DNA of 64,000 nt from Gammaproteobacteria bacterium (GCA_030428835.1 JAUIEP010000012.1:1-64000); one strand, 5' to 3'. Numbered from the stretch's first letter, positions 10,483-20,818 are shown. Numbers and translations: made by a program. Notes: generated by a model from the sequence alone, not told the origin.

Positions 10483-12477
10483 ATGCCCAGTTCGCCAAGC
10501 GGTTCGCGCGCGCTGCCGGCGCTCGCGATCCTGTTCGCCGCCGTGTCATCGCCCTCCATTGTCCACGCACAATGCCTCCCCGACCCCGCCTCGCCCGGCG
10601 CGACCGTGACCTGTGGCGGTACCGACTCCGACGGCTTCACCTCGGCCTTTGACGATCTCACGATCAATGTCGGCGGTACCGTGAACTCCCCGGGTCCCGG
10701 CTCCGCGGCTTTCGACCTGTCCGGTGCGCGCAACAGCGTGAACCTGACCGGCTCGGCCAACATCACCCCGTCGTTTGCCGCCGTCGGTATCCGCTTCCAC
10801 GCCGATGACGGCGTTGCGGTCATCGGCAGCGGCGCGTCGATCAATGTCGATACCTTCACCGCGGGCGTTGTGCTGGAGGCCGATGACGCGCAGATCACCA
10901 TCGACGGCAGCATCACCGGCGTCAACCTGTTGGGTCACGGCGTGCTCACGTTCAACACCGACGGCACGCAGGTCACGGTGGGGGCGACCGGCTCCGTGAT
11001 CACGACGGGCGACGATTCCCGCGGCATCGACCTGCAGGCCAGCAATTCCAGCATCACCGTCGCCGGTACCGTCTCCACGTCGGGTGGGCAGACCACGGGT
11101 GACGCCGCGCACGCGCTCATCGTGGGTGACGGTAACTTCGCCACGACGGGCGGGATGATCGAGCTGCTGTCCACCGCGCAGGTCAGCACCTCCGGCGAGG
11201 GCGCGGGCGGGGTGCTGGTGGAGGGCAGTGGCCCGACCGTCAGTATTGCCCAGGGGGCGAGTGTTGCGGCGAACGGTGACATCGGCTCGATCAACGGCAT
11301 TCCCTCTTTCGGCGTCGGTATGAACGCGTCGAATGGGGTCGCACAGAATGACGGCAACATCGCCGCGAACCCGGCCACCGGGTCCCTCGCCGTGTTGCTC
11401 GCCGGCACCGATTCCGTGTTCAACAACAACGCAACCGGTGTGCTGGTCGGGGGTGGCCTCGCGCCGGTCCTGCAGGTGGCTTTCGCGTTTCTCGGCGGCG
11501 CGGGTACCACCGGCACGCTGAACAACCGCGGCACCATCACGGGGTCGGTACTCTCGTTCGACGCCGCCGATGCCGTGGTCAATCACCTCGCGGGCGGTAT
11601 CTCCGGTTCGATCCTGCTGGGGCCGGGTAACGATACCGTCGACCTGCAGGCCGGGGTCGGTGGCGATATCGAACTGGAGGATGGCAGCGACCGTTTGACC
11701 GTGGCGGATGCGGCGCTTACCAGCGGCACCCTGCGCGGCGGCGACGACAGCGCCCAGGCCGACGGGTTTGTCGACGTGCTCAGCGTGCAGTCCGGGGCGC
11801 GCAGTTTCGCGGCCGACCAGCTCACCGGCTGGGAGATCATCGAGCTGCCCGGCGACCCGGTTATCGGCCTGGATTTCCCGCTGCTCACGGTAAGTCCCGA
11901 TGCCGGGACAGACGGGGGCAGCGGCCTGCCCTTCGGTCTCAACATCGGCGGCGAAGCGACGCTGGAGTTATTCCAGTCACTCGTCGTCGCGGGCAATGTG
12001 CAGAACAGCGGCGAGATCCGGCTCACCGGCGACGGGGTGCCGAGCACAACGCTGACCCTCAACAATGCCTACTCCGGCAGCTCCGGAATCGTCGTACTGG
12101 ATGTCGTGGTGGGTGACGACGCCTCCGCCGCCGACCGGCTGGTCGTACCCGATGGCGCCGGCGTGACCGGCACTACCGGGTTGCGTATTGAAAACCTTGG
12201 CGGTCCGGGCGCGGCGACCACGGGTGACGGCATCCTCGTGGTGGAAACCCAGGGCAGCGGCGCGACCACCGCGGACGCGTTCACGCTCGACCGCCCGCTG
12301 CGCGTCGGGGACTTCGAGTACATGCTCTTGATGGGCGGGCTGGCCGACCCTGACGACGGCAACTGGTACCTGCGGTCGGCGCTGGTGCGGCCCGTGCCCG
12401 CGCTGCCGCCCGCTGGCTTACTGCTGTGCTGGCTGCTGCTGGTGCTGGCCGCGGCGCGTCGGCTGCGCGGGCACTGA
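10483..12477 (+). CDS. Secreted autotransporter-passenger-like beta-helix protein with C-terminal CTERM-like anchor
   Basis: 664 aa; signal peptide; repetitive G/N/T/S-rich beta-helix; passenger-end-like GDGILVVETQGSGATTADAFTLDRPLRVGDFEYMLLMGG...WYLRS; ends VPALPPAGLLLCWLLLVLAAARRLRGH with no barrel. Confidence 0.7.
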   Translation: MPSSPSGSRALPALAILFAAVSSPSIVHAQCLPDPASPGATVTCGGTDSDGFTSAFDDLTINVGGTVNSPGPGSAAFDLSGARNSVNLTGSANITPSFAAVGIRFHADDGVAVIGSGASINVDTFTAGVVLEADDAQITIDGSITGVNLLGHGVLTFNTDGTQVTVGATGSVITTGDDSRGIDLQASNSSITVAGTVSTSGGQTTGDAAHALIVGDGNFATTGGMIELLSTAQVSTSGEGAGGVLVEGSGPTVSIAQGASVAANGDIGSINGIPSFGVGMNASNGVAQNDGNIAANPATGSLAVLLAGTDSVFNNNATGVLVGGGLAPVLQVAFAFLGGAGTTGTLNNRGTITGSVLSFDAADAVVNHLAGGISGSILLGPGNDTVDLQAGVGGDIELEDGSDRLTVADAALTSGTLRGGDDSAQADGFVDVLSVQSGARSFAADQLTGWEIIELPGDPVIGLDFPLLTVSPDAGTDGGSGLPFGLNIGGEATLELFQSLVVAGNVQNSGEIRLTGDGVPSTTLTLNNAYSGSSGIVVLDVVVGDDASAADRLVVPDGAGVTGTTGLRIENLGGPGAATTGDGILVVETQGSGATTADAFTLDRPLRVGDFEYMLLMGGLADPDDGNWYLRSALVRPVPALPPAGLLLCWLLLVLAAARRLRGH

Positions 12478-12561
12478 TACGCTGATCATGCGACGGTCGG
12501 GGTTTCCGGCTCGCGCGCCTTGCCGGCCCGTCGGCGCGATTGTTCGGGGAGTCGATCCACA

Positions 12562-13761
12562 ATGAGGAAACTGCTTGTCGTCGCCGGCGTGGTTGTATGC
12601 CTCGCCGTGGTCAGTTCGCTGCTGCTGCGCACTGAACTGCAGCGCCTGGGTTTTGCGGTCACGCTCTTCACCGGCGCGGAACAGTACCAGAACTTCAACC
12701 GCGTGGCGCAGCTCTTCCCGACCAGCACCATGACCGCGGCGCCAACACCGCACGAGTTTCCAGCGGGGCCCGCTGCAACGCTCCCCGCGTCCTTCGACTA
12801 CCGTGGTAACCGCGTTGATGTCGAGACCTTCCTCGCCGAGACCGACACCAGCGCGCTGCTGGTGCTGCACGACGGCGCGCTGGTGTTCGAGCGCTACCTG
12901 TTGACGGGCGGTCGCGACGTGCACTGGTTGTCCATGTCCGTTGCGAAGAGTTTCATTTCGGCCGGCATTGGCATCGCCGTGGATGCCGGGCTGATCGATG
13001 TCGAGCAGCCGATGACGGCGTACGTGCCGGTGCTTGCCGGCTCCGCCTACGACGGCGTGCGCGTGAAGGACGTGCTGCAGATGTCCTCCGGCGCCGCGTG
13101 GGACGAGACGTATTCCGACCTGGGTTCCGATGTCAACCGGCTCGGCCGCGTGATGGCCCTGGGCGGTTCGACCACGGAGTTCGTGGCCAACATGACCCGC
13201 GAGTACGAACCCGGCACCGTGAACCGCTATAACTCGGGCGACACGCAGGCCCTTGGTATCCTGCTGCGCACCGTGACCGGTACGTCGATCGCGGACTACC
13301 TCGAACGCCACCTGTGGCATCCCCTCGGCATGGAAAGCCCGGGCTACTGGGTCATCGACAGCGACGGCGTCGAGATGGCGTTCTTCGGGCTCAATGCCAC
13401 GGCACGCGATTACGCCAGGCTGGGTGAGCTCTACCGCAACATGGGCAAGTGGGGCGACAGGCAGGTCGTTGCCGCCGGGTGGGTACAGGCGTCGGTGACC
13501 GCCGATGCGCCGCACCTGCAACCGGGCGTACACGAGGACTTCCCGCTGGGCTACGGTTACCAGTGGTGGCTGCCGGAGTCGGAAGAGGGCGAATACCTCG
13601 CGATCGGGGTCTACAACCAGTTCATCTATGTCAATTCCCGGCGCAACGTGGTCATCGTGAAACTGTCGGCGTTTTCCGACTACGCGACGTCGGACGATGA
13701 GGCGGCGTTCCGGGAAGTGGAGAGCATCGAGTTTTTCCGCGCGCTGGCGCGGCACCTGTAA
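12562..13761 (+). CDS. Beta-lactamase-family serine hydrolase (class C-like)
   Basis: SMSVAKSFISAGIG (SxxK) and RYNSGDTQAL; start MRKLLVVAGV. Confidence 0.85.
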   Translation: MRKLLVVAGVVVCLAVVSSLLLRTELQRLGFAVTLFTGAEQYQNFNRVAQLFPTSTMTAAPTPHEFPAGPAATLPASFDYRGNRVDVETFLAETDTSALLVLHDGALVFERYLLTGGRDVHWLSMSVAKSFISAGIGIAVDAGLIDVEQPMTAYVPVLAGSAYDGVRVKDVLQMSSGAAWDETYSDLGSDVNRLGRVMALGGSTTEFVANMTREYEPGTVNRYNSGDTQALGILLRTVTGTSIADYLERHLWHPLGMESPGYWVIDSDGVEMAFFGLNATARDYARLGELYRNMGKWGDRQVVAAGWVQASVTADAPHLQPGVHEDFPLGYGYQWWLPESEEGEYLAIGVYNQFIYVNSRRNVVIVKLSAFSDYATSDDEAAFREVESIEFFRALARHL

Positions 13762-13928
13762 CGGTTCGGGCGGCGCCCGGCGCGCAGCGCGAAAACGACC
13801 GGGGTGCCGTGGCGCGGCGTGGGGCCCGACGCCGTGTCCCGTCCCACGGGCACGACGGGGGCATTGCATAGCCGCCGGTTCTGACTTAGGTTGGCGGCTT
13901 GGTCATTTACCGCAACGAGAGGAAGATC

Positions 13929-14486
13929 ATGAAAGCGTTTGTACGTCACCTGGGCCTTGGTGCATTGGCATTGTTGCTCACGGCCTGCGCCTCGGCACCG
14001 AAGATTACCACCAACGTGAATCCCGAGACGGACTTCTCCGGCTTCAAGACGTATAACTTCGCGTCTCCCATGGGCACCGACCGGCCCAACGGCGTGCAGA
14101 CCCCTCTGACCAGCATGGCCAAGGCGAGCCTGAGCCGGGCAATGGAAAGTCGCGGTTATACGTTGTCGGATGACCCCGACCTGCTCGTGAACGCGTACGT
14201 CAGTACCGAGCAGCGCATGAGCGTCGTCGAGGTGCCGAGCGATCCCTACCTGTACGGTTATCGTTACGGGCGCTACAACACCTGGGGCGGCTACACTACC
14301 CAGGTCAACGAGTACACCGAGGGTACCCTGATCCTGGACGTCATCGATGCAAGGAAGAACATGCTCGCATGGGAAGCGCATGCGGAGAAGCGCCTGAAGT
14401 CCAACGCTGACCCCATCACGCAGGAGCGGGTGGACAGCGTTATCAACCAGGTGATGGCGCAGTACCCGTTCAGCGCCGCGCCCTGA
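13929..14486 (+). CDS. DUF4136-like lipoprotein
   Basis: MKAFVRHLGLGALALLLTACAS lipobox; VNPETDFSGFKTYNF and C-terminal QERVDSVINQVMAQYP. Confidence 0.75.
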   Translation: MKAFVRHLGLGALALLLTACASAPKITTNVNPETDFSGFKTYNFASPMGTDRPNGVQTPLTSMAKASLSRAMESRGYTLSDDPDLLVNAYVSTEQRMSVVEVPSDPYLYGYRYGRYNTWGGYTTQVNEYTEGTLILDVIDARKNMLAWEAHAEKRLKSNADPITQERVDSVINQVMAQYPFSAAP

Positions 14487-14511
14487 GGCCGCGGCTGCCC
14501 GCGGGGCGGGA

Positions 14512-15504
14512 ATGACGCGTAACCACGGCGCCTGGCTCGCCCGCACAACCGAGGCGCCACTGGAGCCCGACCGGCCGCTGGTCGACCCGCACCACCACCT
14601 GTGGGACTGGCCCGGGCACCGCTACCTGCCGGACGATTTTGTCGCCGACACGCGCGGCCACAACGTGTGCCACTCCGTCTTCATCGAATGCATGGCGGGC
14701 TATCGCGCACAGGGTCCGCAGGAGCTGCGCCCGGTGGGCGAGACCGAGTGGGTGGTGGCGGTCACGCCCGGGCAGCGGCCGCTGGTCGCCGCCATCGTCG
14801 GCTTCGCGGATCTCACCCTGGGCGGCGACATCGCGCCCGTGTTACGCGCGCACCGCGAGGCCGGGGCGGGGCGCTTCCGCGGCATCCGCCACTCCTGCAC
14901 CTGGGACTTCAGCGAGGAGGTGCCCAACTCACACAGCAAGGCGCCGCCGCACCTGTACCTGCGCGATGATTTCCGCGAGGGTTTCACGCAGCTCGCGCAG
15001 CAGGGCTTCCTGTTCGAGGCGTGGTGCTACCACACGCAGCTCTTCGAACTCGCGAGCCTCGCCAAGGCCTTCCCGCAGGTGACCATCGTGGCGGACCACG
15101 CGGGTGGTCCGCTGGGCATCGGCCCCTACGCCGGGCGCCGCGAGGAGGTCTTCGAACACTGGTGCCGCGGCATCGACGAGCTCGCCTCGCGGCCGAATGT
15201 CGTGATGAAACTCGGCGGCCTCGGCATGGAGATCAACGGCTTCGACTGGCACCGGCGCGAGCGCCCGCCCTCGTCGCGGGAGATGGCCGAGGCGATCAGG
15301 CCCTACGTGAGCTACTGCATCCGCCGCTTCGGTGTCGAGCGCTGCATGTTCGAGAGCAACTTCCCGGTGGATAACCTCTCGGGGCCGTACACGGTACTGT
15401 GGAACGCCTTCAAGCGGCTCGCGGGGCAGTACGGCAACGCGGCGGCGGATTTACTGCTCGCGGACAACGCGTCGCGTGTCTACGACCTGCCGGCCCGCCG
15501 CTGA
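14512..15504 (+). CDS. Amidohydrolase family protein (TIM-barrel hydrolase)
   Basis: 330 aa; LVDPHHHLWDWPGHRYLPDDF; CMFESNFPVD near the C-terminus. Confidence 0.88.
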   Translation: MTRNHGAWLARTTEAPLEPDRPLVDPHHHLWDWPGHRYLPDDFVADTRGHNVCHSVFIECMAGYRAQGPQELRPVGETEWVVAVTPGQRPLVAAIVGFADLTLGGDIAPVLRAHREAGAGRFRGIRHSCTWDFSEEVPNSHSKAPPHLYLRDDFREGFTQLAQQGFLFEAWCYHTQLFELASLAKAFPQVTIVADHAGGPLGIGPYAGRREEVFEHWCRGIDELASRPNVVMKLGGLGMEINGFDWHRRERPPSSREMAEAIRPYVSYCIRRFGVERCMFESNFPVDNLSGPYTVLWNAFKRLAGQYGNAAADLLLADNASRVYDLPARR

Positions 15505-15575
15505 GTCCCGCTCGCGCGGTCGGTGACCCTCCCGGCACCGGGCCGTGGCGGCGACAACAATAAGAAGGAGCAGGA

Positions 15576-17837
15576 ATGGACAAGCGATCACGGATGGCAC
15601 TGTTGGCCGCGGTTTTCGTGACGGCGCCGCTGCCGGGTGTCGCGGCACAGGGCGGCAAGCCCGCGCTCGAGGAAATCCTCGTCACCGCGACCAAGCGCAC
15701 CGAGCGCCTGCAGGATGTGCCGCTGTCAGTGAACGTGGTCAGCGGCGACGCGCTCGAGAAGGCGCTGGAGAACGAGATCTCCCGCCTCAGCAAGTTTGTG
15801 CCCAGCTTCCGCTTCATCGACGCCGCCAACGACGTTTCGCGCAGCGTCTCCATCCGCGGTGTCGGCACCAACACCTTCAGTCGCGGTGTGGAACAGTCCG
15901 TCGGCACGCTCGTCGACGGTATCGTGGCCGATTCGCTGGCCAGCTCGCTGCTCGACTTCGGTGACGTCGAGCGCATCGAGGTGTTGCACGGCCCCCAGGG
16001 CATGTTGTTCGGCAAGAACGCCTCCGCCGGCATCGTGAACATCATCACGCGCGACCCGCAGCGCGAATTGGGCGCGGGACTGAACGGCAGCTGGGACGAC
16101 GGCGACGAACGCAAGCTGAGCGGTTTCCTCACCGGCCCCCTCAACGACACGCTCGCGGGGCGCGCGTCCTTCTACGTGACGAAGCTCGACCCCTTTATCG
16201 ATAACATCGGCGGGCAGGATACGAGCGACCGGGACGAGTGGGGCGCGCGGGCGAAGCTCGAGTGGCTTCCCGCGCAGGACCTGCGCGTGTTGCTGACCTA
16301 CGCCCACGGCGAGCGCGAACCGCACTGCTGCGGGGCGCCCGCAATCGCGCTGACGCCCGGCGGCATAGCGGACACCGCGGGCGCGCCCACCGGCAACCAG
16401 AATGACAGGATTGCCAATAGCGCGGATTCCACCAACCACACGGAGGTCGACACCTACATCGCCAGGCTGGAGTGGACGCCGGGCAACTACAACCTTGCCA
16501 GCGTCACCTCCTTCACCGACGGCTCCGCCGATGCCGACGTGCGCCTGCTGTTCCCGCACGAGTCCGACGGCTTTCTCGATCCCAACCTCGCGCAATCCAC
16601 GGTGGAGCTGTTCACACAGGAGTTTCGCGTGACGTCGCCGGGCGATGAGTTCCTCGACTGGATTGCGGGTGCGTACTACTACGACAAGCAGGAGGACGCG
16701 ACACTGCTGCGCAACGCCGACCTGTTCTTCATCGGCACCGCACCCGTGCCGGACCTTATCGGCACGTCGTTGATCAACAATTCCACCTACCGGAACACGT
16801 CGGTCGCGCTGTTCGCAACGGTCACCGCGAATATCACCGATGCGTTTCGCGTGAACACCGGCCTGCGCTTCAACTACGACGACGTGCGCGTGCGACAGTT
16901 CGTGGATTTCGAGCCCACCGCGTTTCCCATCACGTCGCCGGAGGCGCCTCCCGGTACGCAGGATTCCGAGCGCGACGACACGGGCTGGTCCTGGCGCCTT
17001 TCCGCGGAGTACGACGTGGCGGACGACGCGATGCTCTATGCCAGCGTCGGCCAGGGTTACAAGGGGCCGGGCGGCAACACGTTGCCGACGGGTACGCGGG
17101 CGGCGGAACCCATCATCGACCCCGAGATCCCCACGAGCTATGAACTCGGCTTGAAGTCGCAGTGGTGGGACAGTCGCGTACGCGCCAATGTGGCGCTGTT
17201 CCACACGCGGTTCGAGGATTTCCAGACCGCGCAGGTGCGCCTCAATCCCTCCACGCAGACCCTCGATTTCTTCCTCGCCAACGCGGGCGAGCTGGAAACC
17301 CAGGGCGTGGAGCTGGACCTCGCCGTGCAGGCCAGCGACAAACTGTCGCTGACCCTGGTCGCGGCCTACATCGACGCCAAATATAACGAGTACACCGGCG
17401 CCCAGTGTTACCAGGGACAGACCGAGGCGCAGGGCTGCTTCGAGGTTGCGCCGGGTGTGCGCAGCCAGGACCTGTCGGGCACACCGCTGTGGAACTCGCC
17501 CGACCTGTCCTACACCCTCGGTGCGCAGTACGGCTTCAGCGTGTGCGATGACGTGGCGGGCTACGTCGTCGGGTCGTACACCTGGCAGGATGAGATCCTC
17601 TCGAGCGCCATCGGCAATCCCGTCTCGCGGGTCGACGATTACGGCTACACCGATCTCGCGATAGGACTGACGAGCACCGACGGCCGCTTCAGCGGCCAGT
17701 TGTTCGCCAAGAACCTGTTCGACCAGTTCTACCGCACCAGCACGGGCGAGGTGGAGGCGCTCGGCATCGCGCGCAACCACACACTGGCCTACACCTACCA
17801 GCGCAGGGTGGGGATCTCGCTGAGCTGGCGGTTGTAA
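15576..17837 (+). CDS. TonB-dependent receptor
   Basis: 753 aa; LEEILVTATKRTERLQDVPLSVNVVSGDAL; RIEVLHGPQGMLFGKNASAGIVNIITRDP; barrel end GISLSWRL. Confidence 0.93.
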   Translation: MDKRSRMALLAAVFVTAPLPGVAAQGGKPALEEILVTATKRTERLQDVPLSVNVVSGDALEKALENEISRLSKFVPSFRFIDAANDVSRSVSIRGVGTNTFSRGVEQSVGTLVDGIVADSLASSLLDFGDVERIEVLHGPQGMLFGKNASAGIVNIITRDPQRELGAGLNGSWDDGDERKLSGFLTGPLNDTLAGRASFYVTKLDPFIDNIGGQDTSDRDEWGARAKLEWLPAQDLRVLLTYAHGEREPHCCGAPAIALTPGGIADTAGAPTGNQNDRIANSADSTNHTEVDTYIARLEWTPGNYNLASVTSFTDGSADADVRLLFPHESDGFLDPNLAQSTVELFTQEFRVTSPGDEFLDWIAGAYYYDKQEDATLLRNADLFFIGTAPVPDLIGTSLINNSTYRNTSVALFATVTANITDAFRVNTGLRFNYDDVRVRQFVDFEPTAFPITSPEAPPGTQDSERDDTGWSWRLSAEYDVADDAMLYASVGQGYKGPGGNTLPTGTRAAEPIIDPEIPTSYELGLKSQWWDSRVRANVALFHTRFEDFQTAQVRLNPSTQTLDFFLANAGELETQGVELDLAVQASDKLSLTLVAAYIDAKYNEYTGAQCYQGQTEAQGCFEVAPGVRSQDLSGTPLWNSPDLSYTLGAQYGFSVCDDVAGYVVGSYTWQDEILSSAIGNPVSRVDDYGYTDLAIGLTSTDGRFSGQLFAKNLFDQFYRTSTGEVEALGIARNHTLAYTYQRRVGISLSWRL

Positions 17838-17930
17838 CCGGCCGCGGCGGGGCAGGTTACGGCCGCCTTGAATCCGCCGCGGCACACTGCTCGTATATAC
17901 TGCGTTGACTACAAATCGGAGCAACCGCCA

Positions 17931-19001
17931 ATGAGCCTGAACGTCGTCGTCTGGGGCACGGGGAACGTGGGGCGTCCCGCCATCCGGGCCGTCCTCTCCC
18001 ACGCCGATCTCAACCTGGCGGGCGTCATTGTCGCCAACCCCGACAAGGCGGGTCGCGACGCGGGCGAGCTGGCGGGCCGGCCGGCCATCGGGCTCGCGGC
18101 GACCACCGACTGGCGGGCGGTGCTCGACTCGGCCCCGGACGCGGTGATCTACACCGCCTCGGCGGACACCCGCCCCGAGGAGGCGCAGGCGGACCTGCTG
18201 GCCTGCCTGGAGGCGGGCGTCAACGTGGTCTCCACCGCTTTCTACACCTTCCTGCACCCGGGCTCCGCGCCCGACGAGGCGCTGGCGCCGATCAACGCCG
18301 CCTGCGCGAAGAGCGGCGCCTCGCTGTTCGTGTCGGGCATCGACCCGGGCTGGGTGATGGACATGCTGCCGGTGGTATTGAGCGGTGCGTCCTCCGGCAT
18401 CCGCGAGGTGCGCACGCGGGAGATCTTCAACTACGCCCTGTACGACCAGCCCCACGTGGTGCGCGAGGTGATCGGCTTCGGCAAGCCGCTGGACGAGCTG
18501 CCGCTCATGCTGCACGACTTCGCCATCGAGATGGTGTGGGCGCCGATGGTGCGCCTCGTCGGCGAGGGGCTGGGCAAGCCCGTCGAGGAGATACGCGTCA
18601 ACGTGGAGCGCCGGCCGCTGGAGCGCACGATCGAGGTCGCAGGCATGGGCACCTTCGAGCGGGGCACGCAGGGTGCGTTTCGCTTCGAGGTGCAGGGCCT
18701 GCACGGCGGCAGGCCGCTCTATGTGCTGGAGCATGTCACGCGCATCGACGACGAGTGCGCGCCGGACTGGCCCTACCCGGCCGAGGGGCGCGGCTGCCAC
18801 CAGGTGATCATATCCGGCAACCCGGACCTGCATGTCACCGTGCACGGCGAGGACCACTACGAGCCCGGCGCGGCCGGCGGCGGCAACGCCAGCGCCGCGA
18901 ACTGGGTGGTGAATGCGCTGCCCGCCGTGTGCGCGGCCCGCCCCGGCGTGGTGACCGTACTCGACCTGCCGCCGGTGACCGGCGCGGCGCAGCTCCTGTA
19001 G
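17931..19001 (+). CDS. Dihydrodipicolinate reductase-like NAD(P)-binding protein
   Basis: MSLNVVVWGTGNVGRPAIRAVLSHADLNLAGVIV; Rossmann motif GTGNVG. Confidence 0.75.
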   Translation: MSLNVVVWGTGNVGRPAIRAVLSHADLNLAGVIVANPDKAGRDAGELAGRPAIGLAATTDWRAVLDSAPDAVIYTASADTRPEEAQADLLACLEAGVNVVSTAFYTFLHPGSAPDEALAPINAACAKSGASLFVSGIDPGWVMDMLPVVLSGASSGIREVRTREIFNYALYDQPHVVREVIGFGKPLDELPLMLHDFAIEMVWAPMVRLVGEGLGKPVEEIRVNVERRPLERTIEVAGMGTFERGTQGAFRFEVQGLHGGRPLYVLEHVTRIDDECAPDWPYPAEGRGCHQVIISGNPDLHVTVHGEDHYEPGAAGGGNASAANWVVNALPAVCAARPGVVTVLDLPPVTGAAQLL

Positions 19002-19038
19002 GACACCGGATTGTGGAACATGAGCAGCGCGCGCGCCG

Positions 19039-19222
19039 TGTGGGGTCGAATTTATTCGACCCGCTGTGCTGCGTTCGACTCCTGCGGTCGAATGAATTCG
19101 ACCCCACAGAGGGGCATACCCGACCGGCTCTGTTGGGTGAGATGCACAACCTGTGGGGTCGAATTTATTCGACCTGCTGCGCTGCATTCGACTCCTGCGG
19201 TCGAATGAATTCGACCCCACAG
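19039..19222. repeat. Two tandem copies of an element built from GTCGAAT-TT-ATTCGAC and GTCGAAT-GA-ATTCGAC palindromes
   Basis: Palindromes at 19045-19060, 19087-19102, 19158-19173 and 19200-19215; flanks TGTGGGG...CCCCACA inverted. Confidence 0.9.
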
Positions 19223-19277
19223 GGGGCCGTTACACCCCACAGCGGCCAGATCAATAACGAAACAACGAGGTGAACCA

Positions 19278-19937
19278 ATGACTGACGAGGGTGCCATCGC
19301 CGAGGAGGCGACCGAGACCGCCGCGGAGCCGCAGGACATGGGCAGCGCCGCGGCGCAGCAGATTCCCGACACGCGCGGCATCCGGCTGGCCCGGATAGGC
19401 GGCGCGCACCTGCTGGCCTGGCTCGCGGCGATGGGCCTGTTCGCCGCGGCCGATAGCTGGAGTACGGTGACCGCGCTGCCGCTGGCCGGGTTCCTGTGCG
19501 TCATCGCCGGTGTAATCGCGGGTTTCGTCACGGCCACGCTCATCCACGAGTGGTTCCACTTCATGGGCGCGGCCAGCGCGCGGGCGGCCTACGACATCCC
19601 CGCCAGCCCGGGCCTGTTCATCTACGACTGGAAGTTTGACCAGAACAGCCTGGAGCAGTTCTACCGCATGAGCATCGCCGGCAGTATCGGCGGCGCCGTC
19701 GCGGTGCTGCTGGTCTGGTACAACCTGCCCACGGACAGCTGGGGCAGGGCGGCCTTCCACGGCGGTGCGCTCGCCGCCTTCGCTTTCGGCGCGGTGATCG
19801 AGTGGCCGGTGCTGCGCCGCACGCGCAGCAGCGGCGAACCGCTGGCGGAGTTGTCCAGGATCGATGGCGGGGTGTTGTTCAGGGCCCTGCTCACCGCCGC
19901 CGTGGCCGGCGTCGCCTGGGCCGCCTTGCTGCGCTGA
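19278..19937 (+). CDS. Membrane protein with HExxH motif
   Basis: 219 aa; several hydrophobic segments; TLIHEWFHFMGAASA. Confidence 0.7.
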   Translation: MTDEGAIAEEATETAAEPQDMGSAAAQQIPDTRGIRLARIGGAHLLAWLAAMGLFAAADSWSTVTALPLAGFLCVIAGVIAGFVTATLIHEWFHFMGAASARAAYDIPASPGLFIYDWKFDQNSLEQFYRMSIAGSIGGAVAVLLVWYNLPTDSWGRAAFHGGALAAFAFGAVIEWPVLRRTRSSGEPLAELSRIDGGVLFRALLTAAVAGVAWAALLR

Positions 19938-20066
19938 CCCTGCCGGGTGTAGAGCCCGCCCGGCCAGCCGCCCGATTCCCCGCCCGACGCCTTGGCCTCG
20001 CAACCCGGGCGCTGTACCCTGCATGCTCCAACCACGGGCGGCCGGTGCCGCGGGGAGTAGTGCGCG

Positions 20067-20795
20067 ATGAAGAGACTGTTGGCCAGGCTGGCGTTGGTGG
20101 CACCGTTGTTGCTCTTTACAGTGGGTACAGCGGCTGACGATGACCCCGGATCGCGCATCCTCGTTTCCGGACAGGGCAGTGCGGACCTGAAGCCGGACCT
20201 GGCTGTACTCAACCTCACCGTGATGCGCGAGGGCAAGACCGCCCGCGCCGCGCTCGATGCCAACTCCGCCGCGATGGCCGAGGTGCTGGCGGCGATGCAC
20301 AAGGCCGGCATCGAGGAGCGCGACCTGCAGACGTCGAACTTCAATATCCAGCCGCGCTACGCGCAGCCGCCGCGCCAGTCGGACGGCGAGCGCCCCCCGC
20401 CGCGCATCGTCGCCTACGTGGTGCGCAATTCCCTGAGTGTGCGGGTGCGTGACATCGACAACGTCGGGGCGATTCTCGACACGTCCGTCACGCTCGGCGT
20501 GAACGAGGGCGGCAATATCCTGTTCACCAACGACGATCCCGCCGCCGCCGTGACCAGCGCGCGCAGGGCGGCGGTCGCCGACGCACTGGACAAGGCGCGC
20601 ACACTGGCTGACGCCGCCGGCGTGAAGCTCGGCGACATCCTGGAAATTTCCGAGCATTCCCAGATGCCGCGCCCTGTGCCGATGATGGACGCGGAGATGG
20701 GGCTGATGCGCGCCGCCGCGGCGCCCGTGCCGGTGGCGGCGGGGGAAAACAGCTATTCGGTGACGGTGAACCTGTCTGTCGAGATTGAGCAGTAA
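20067..20795 (+). CDS. SIMPL (DUF541) domain protein
   Basis: ILVSGQGSADLKPDLAVLNLTVMREGKTARAAL; C-terminal SYSVTVNLSVEIEQ. Confidence 0.88.
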   Translation: MKRLLARLALVAPLLLFTVGTAADDDPGSRILVSGQGSADLKPDLAVLNLTVMREGKTARAALDANSAAMAEVLAAMHKAGIEERDLQTSNFNIQPRYAQPPRQSDGERPPPRIVAYVVRNSLSVRVRDIDNVGAILDTSVTLGVNEGGNILFTNDDPAAAVTSARRAAVADALDKARTLADAAGVKLGDILEISEHSQMPRPVPMMDAEMGLMRAAAAPVPVAAGENSYSVTVNLSVEIEQ

Positions 20796-20818
20796 CCTTT
20801 GGCGGCAACAACACCGTC

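Noticed and set aside
15726-19220. 1164-aa ORF antisense to the TonB receptor and the dihydrodipicolinate-reductase-like gene
   Set aside because: High-GC antisense open frame with R/A/H/G-rich low-information protein; the sense-strand genes have clear family motifs.
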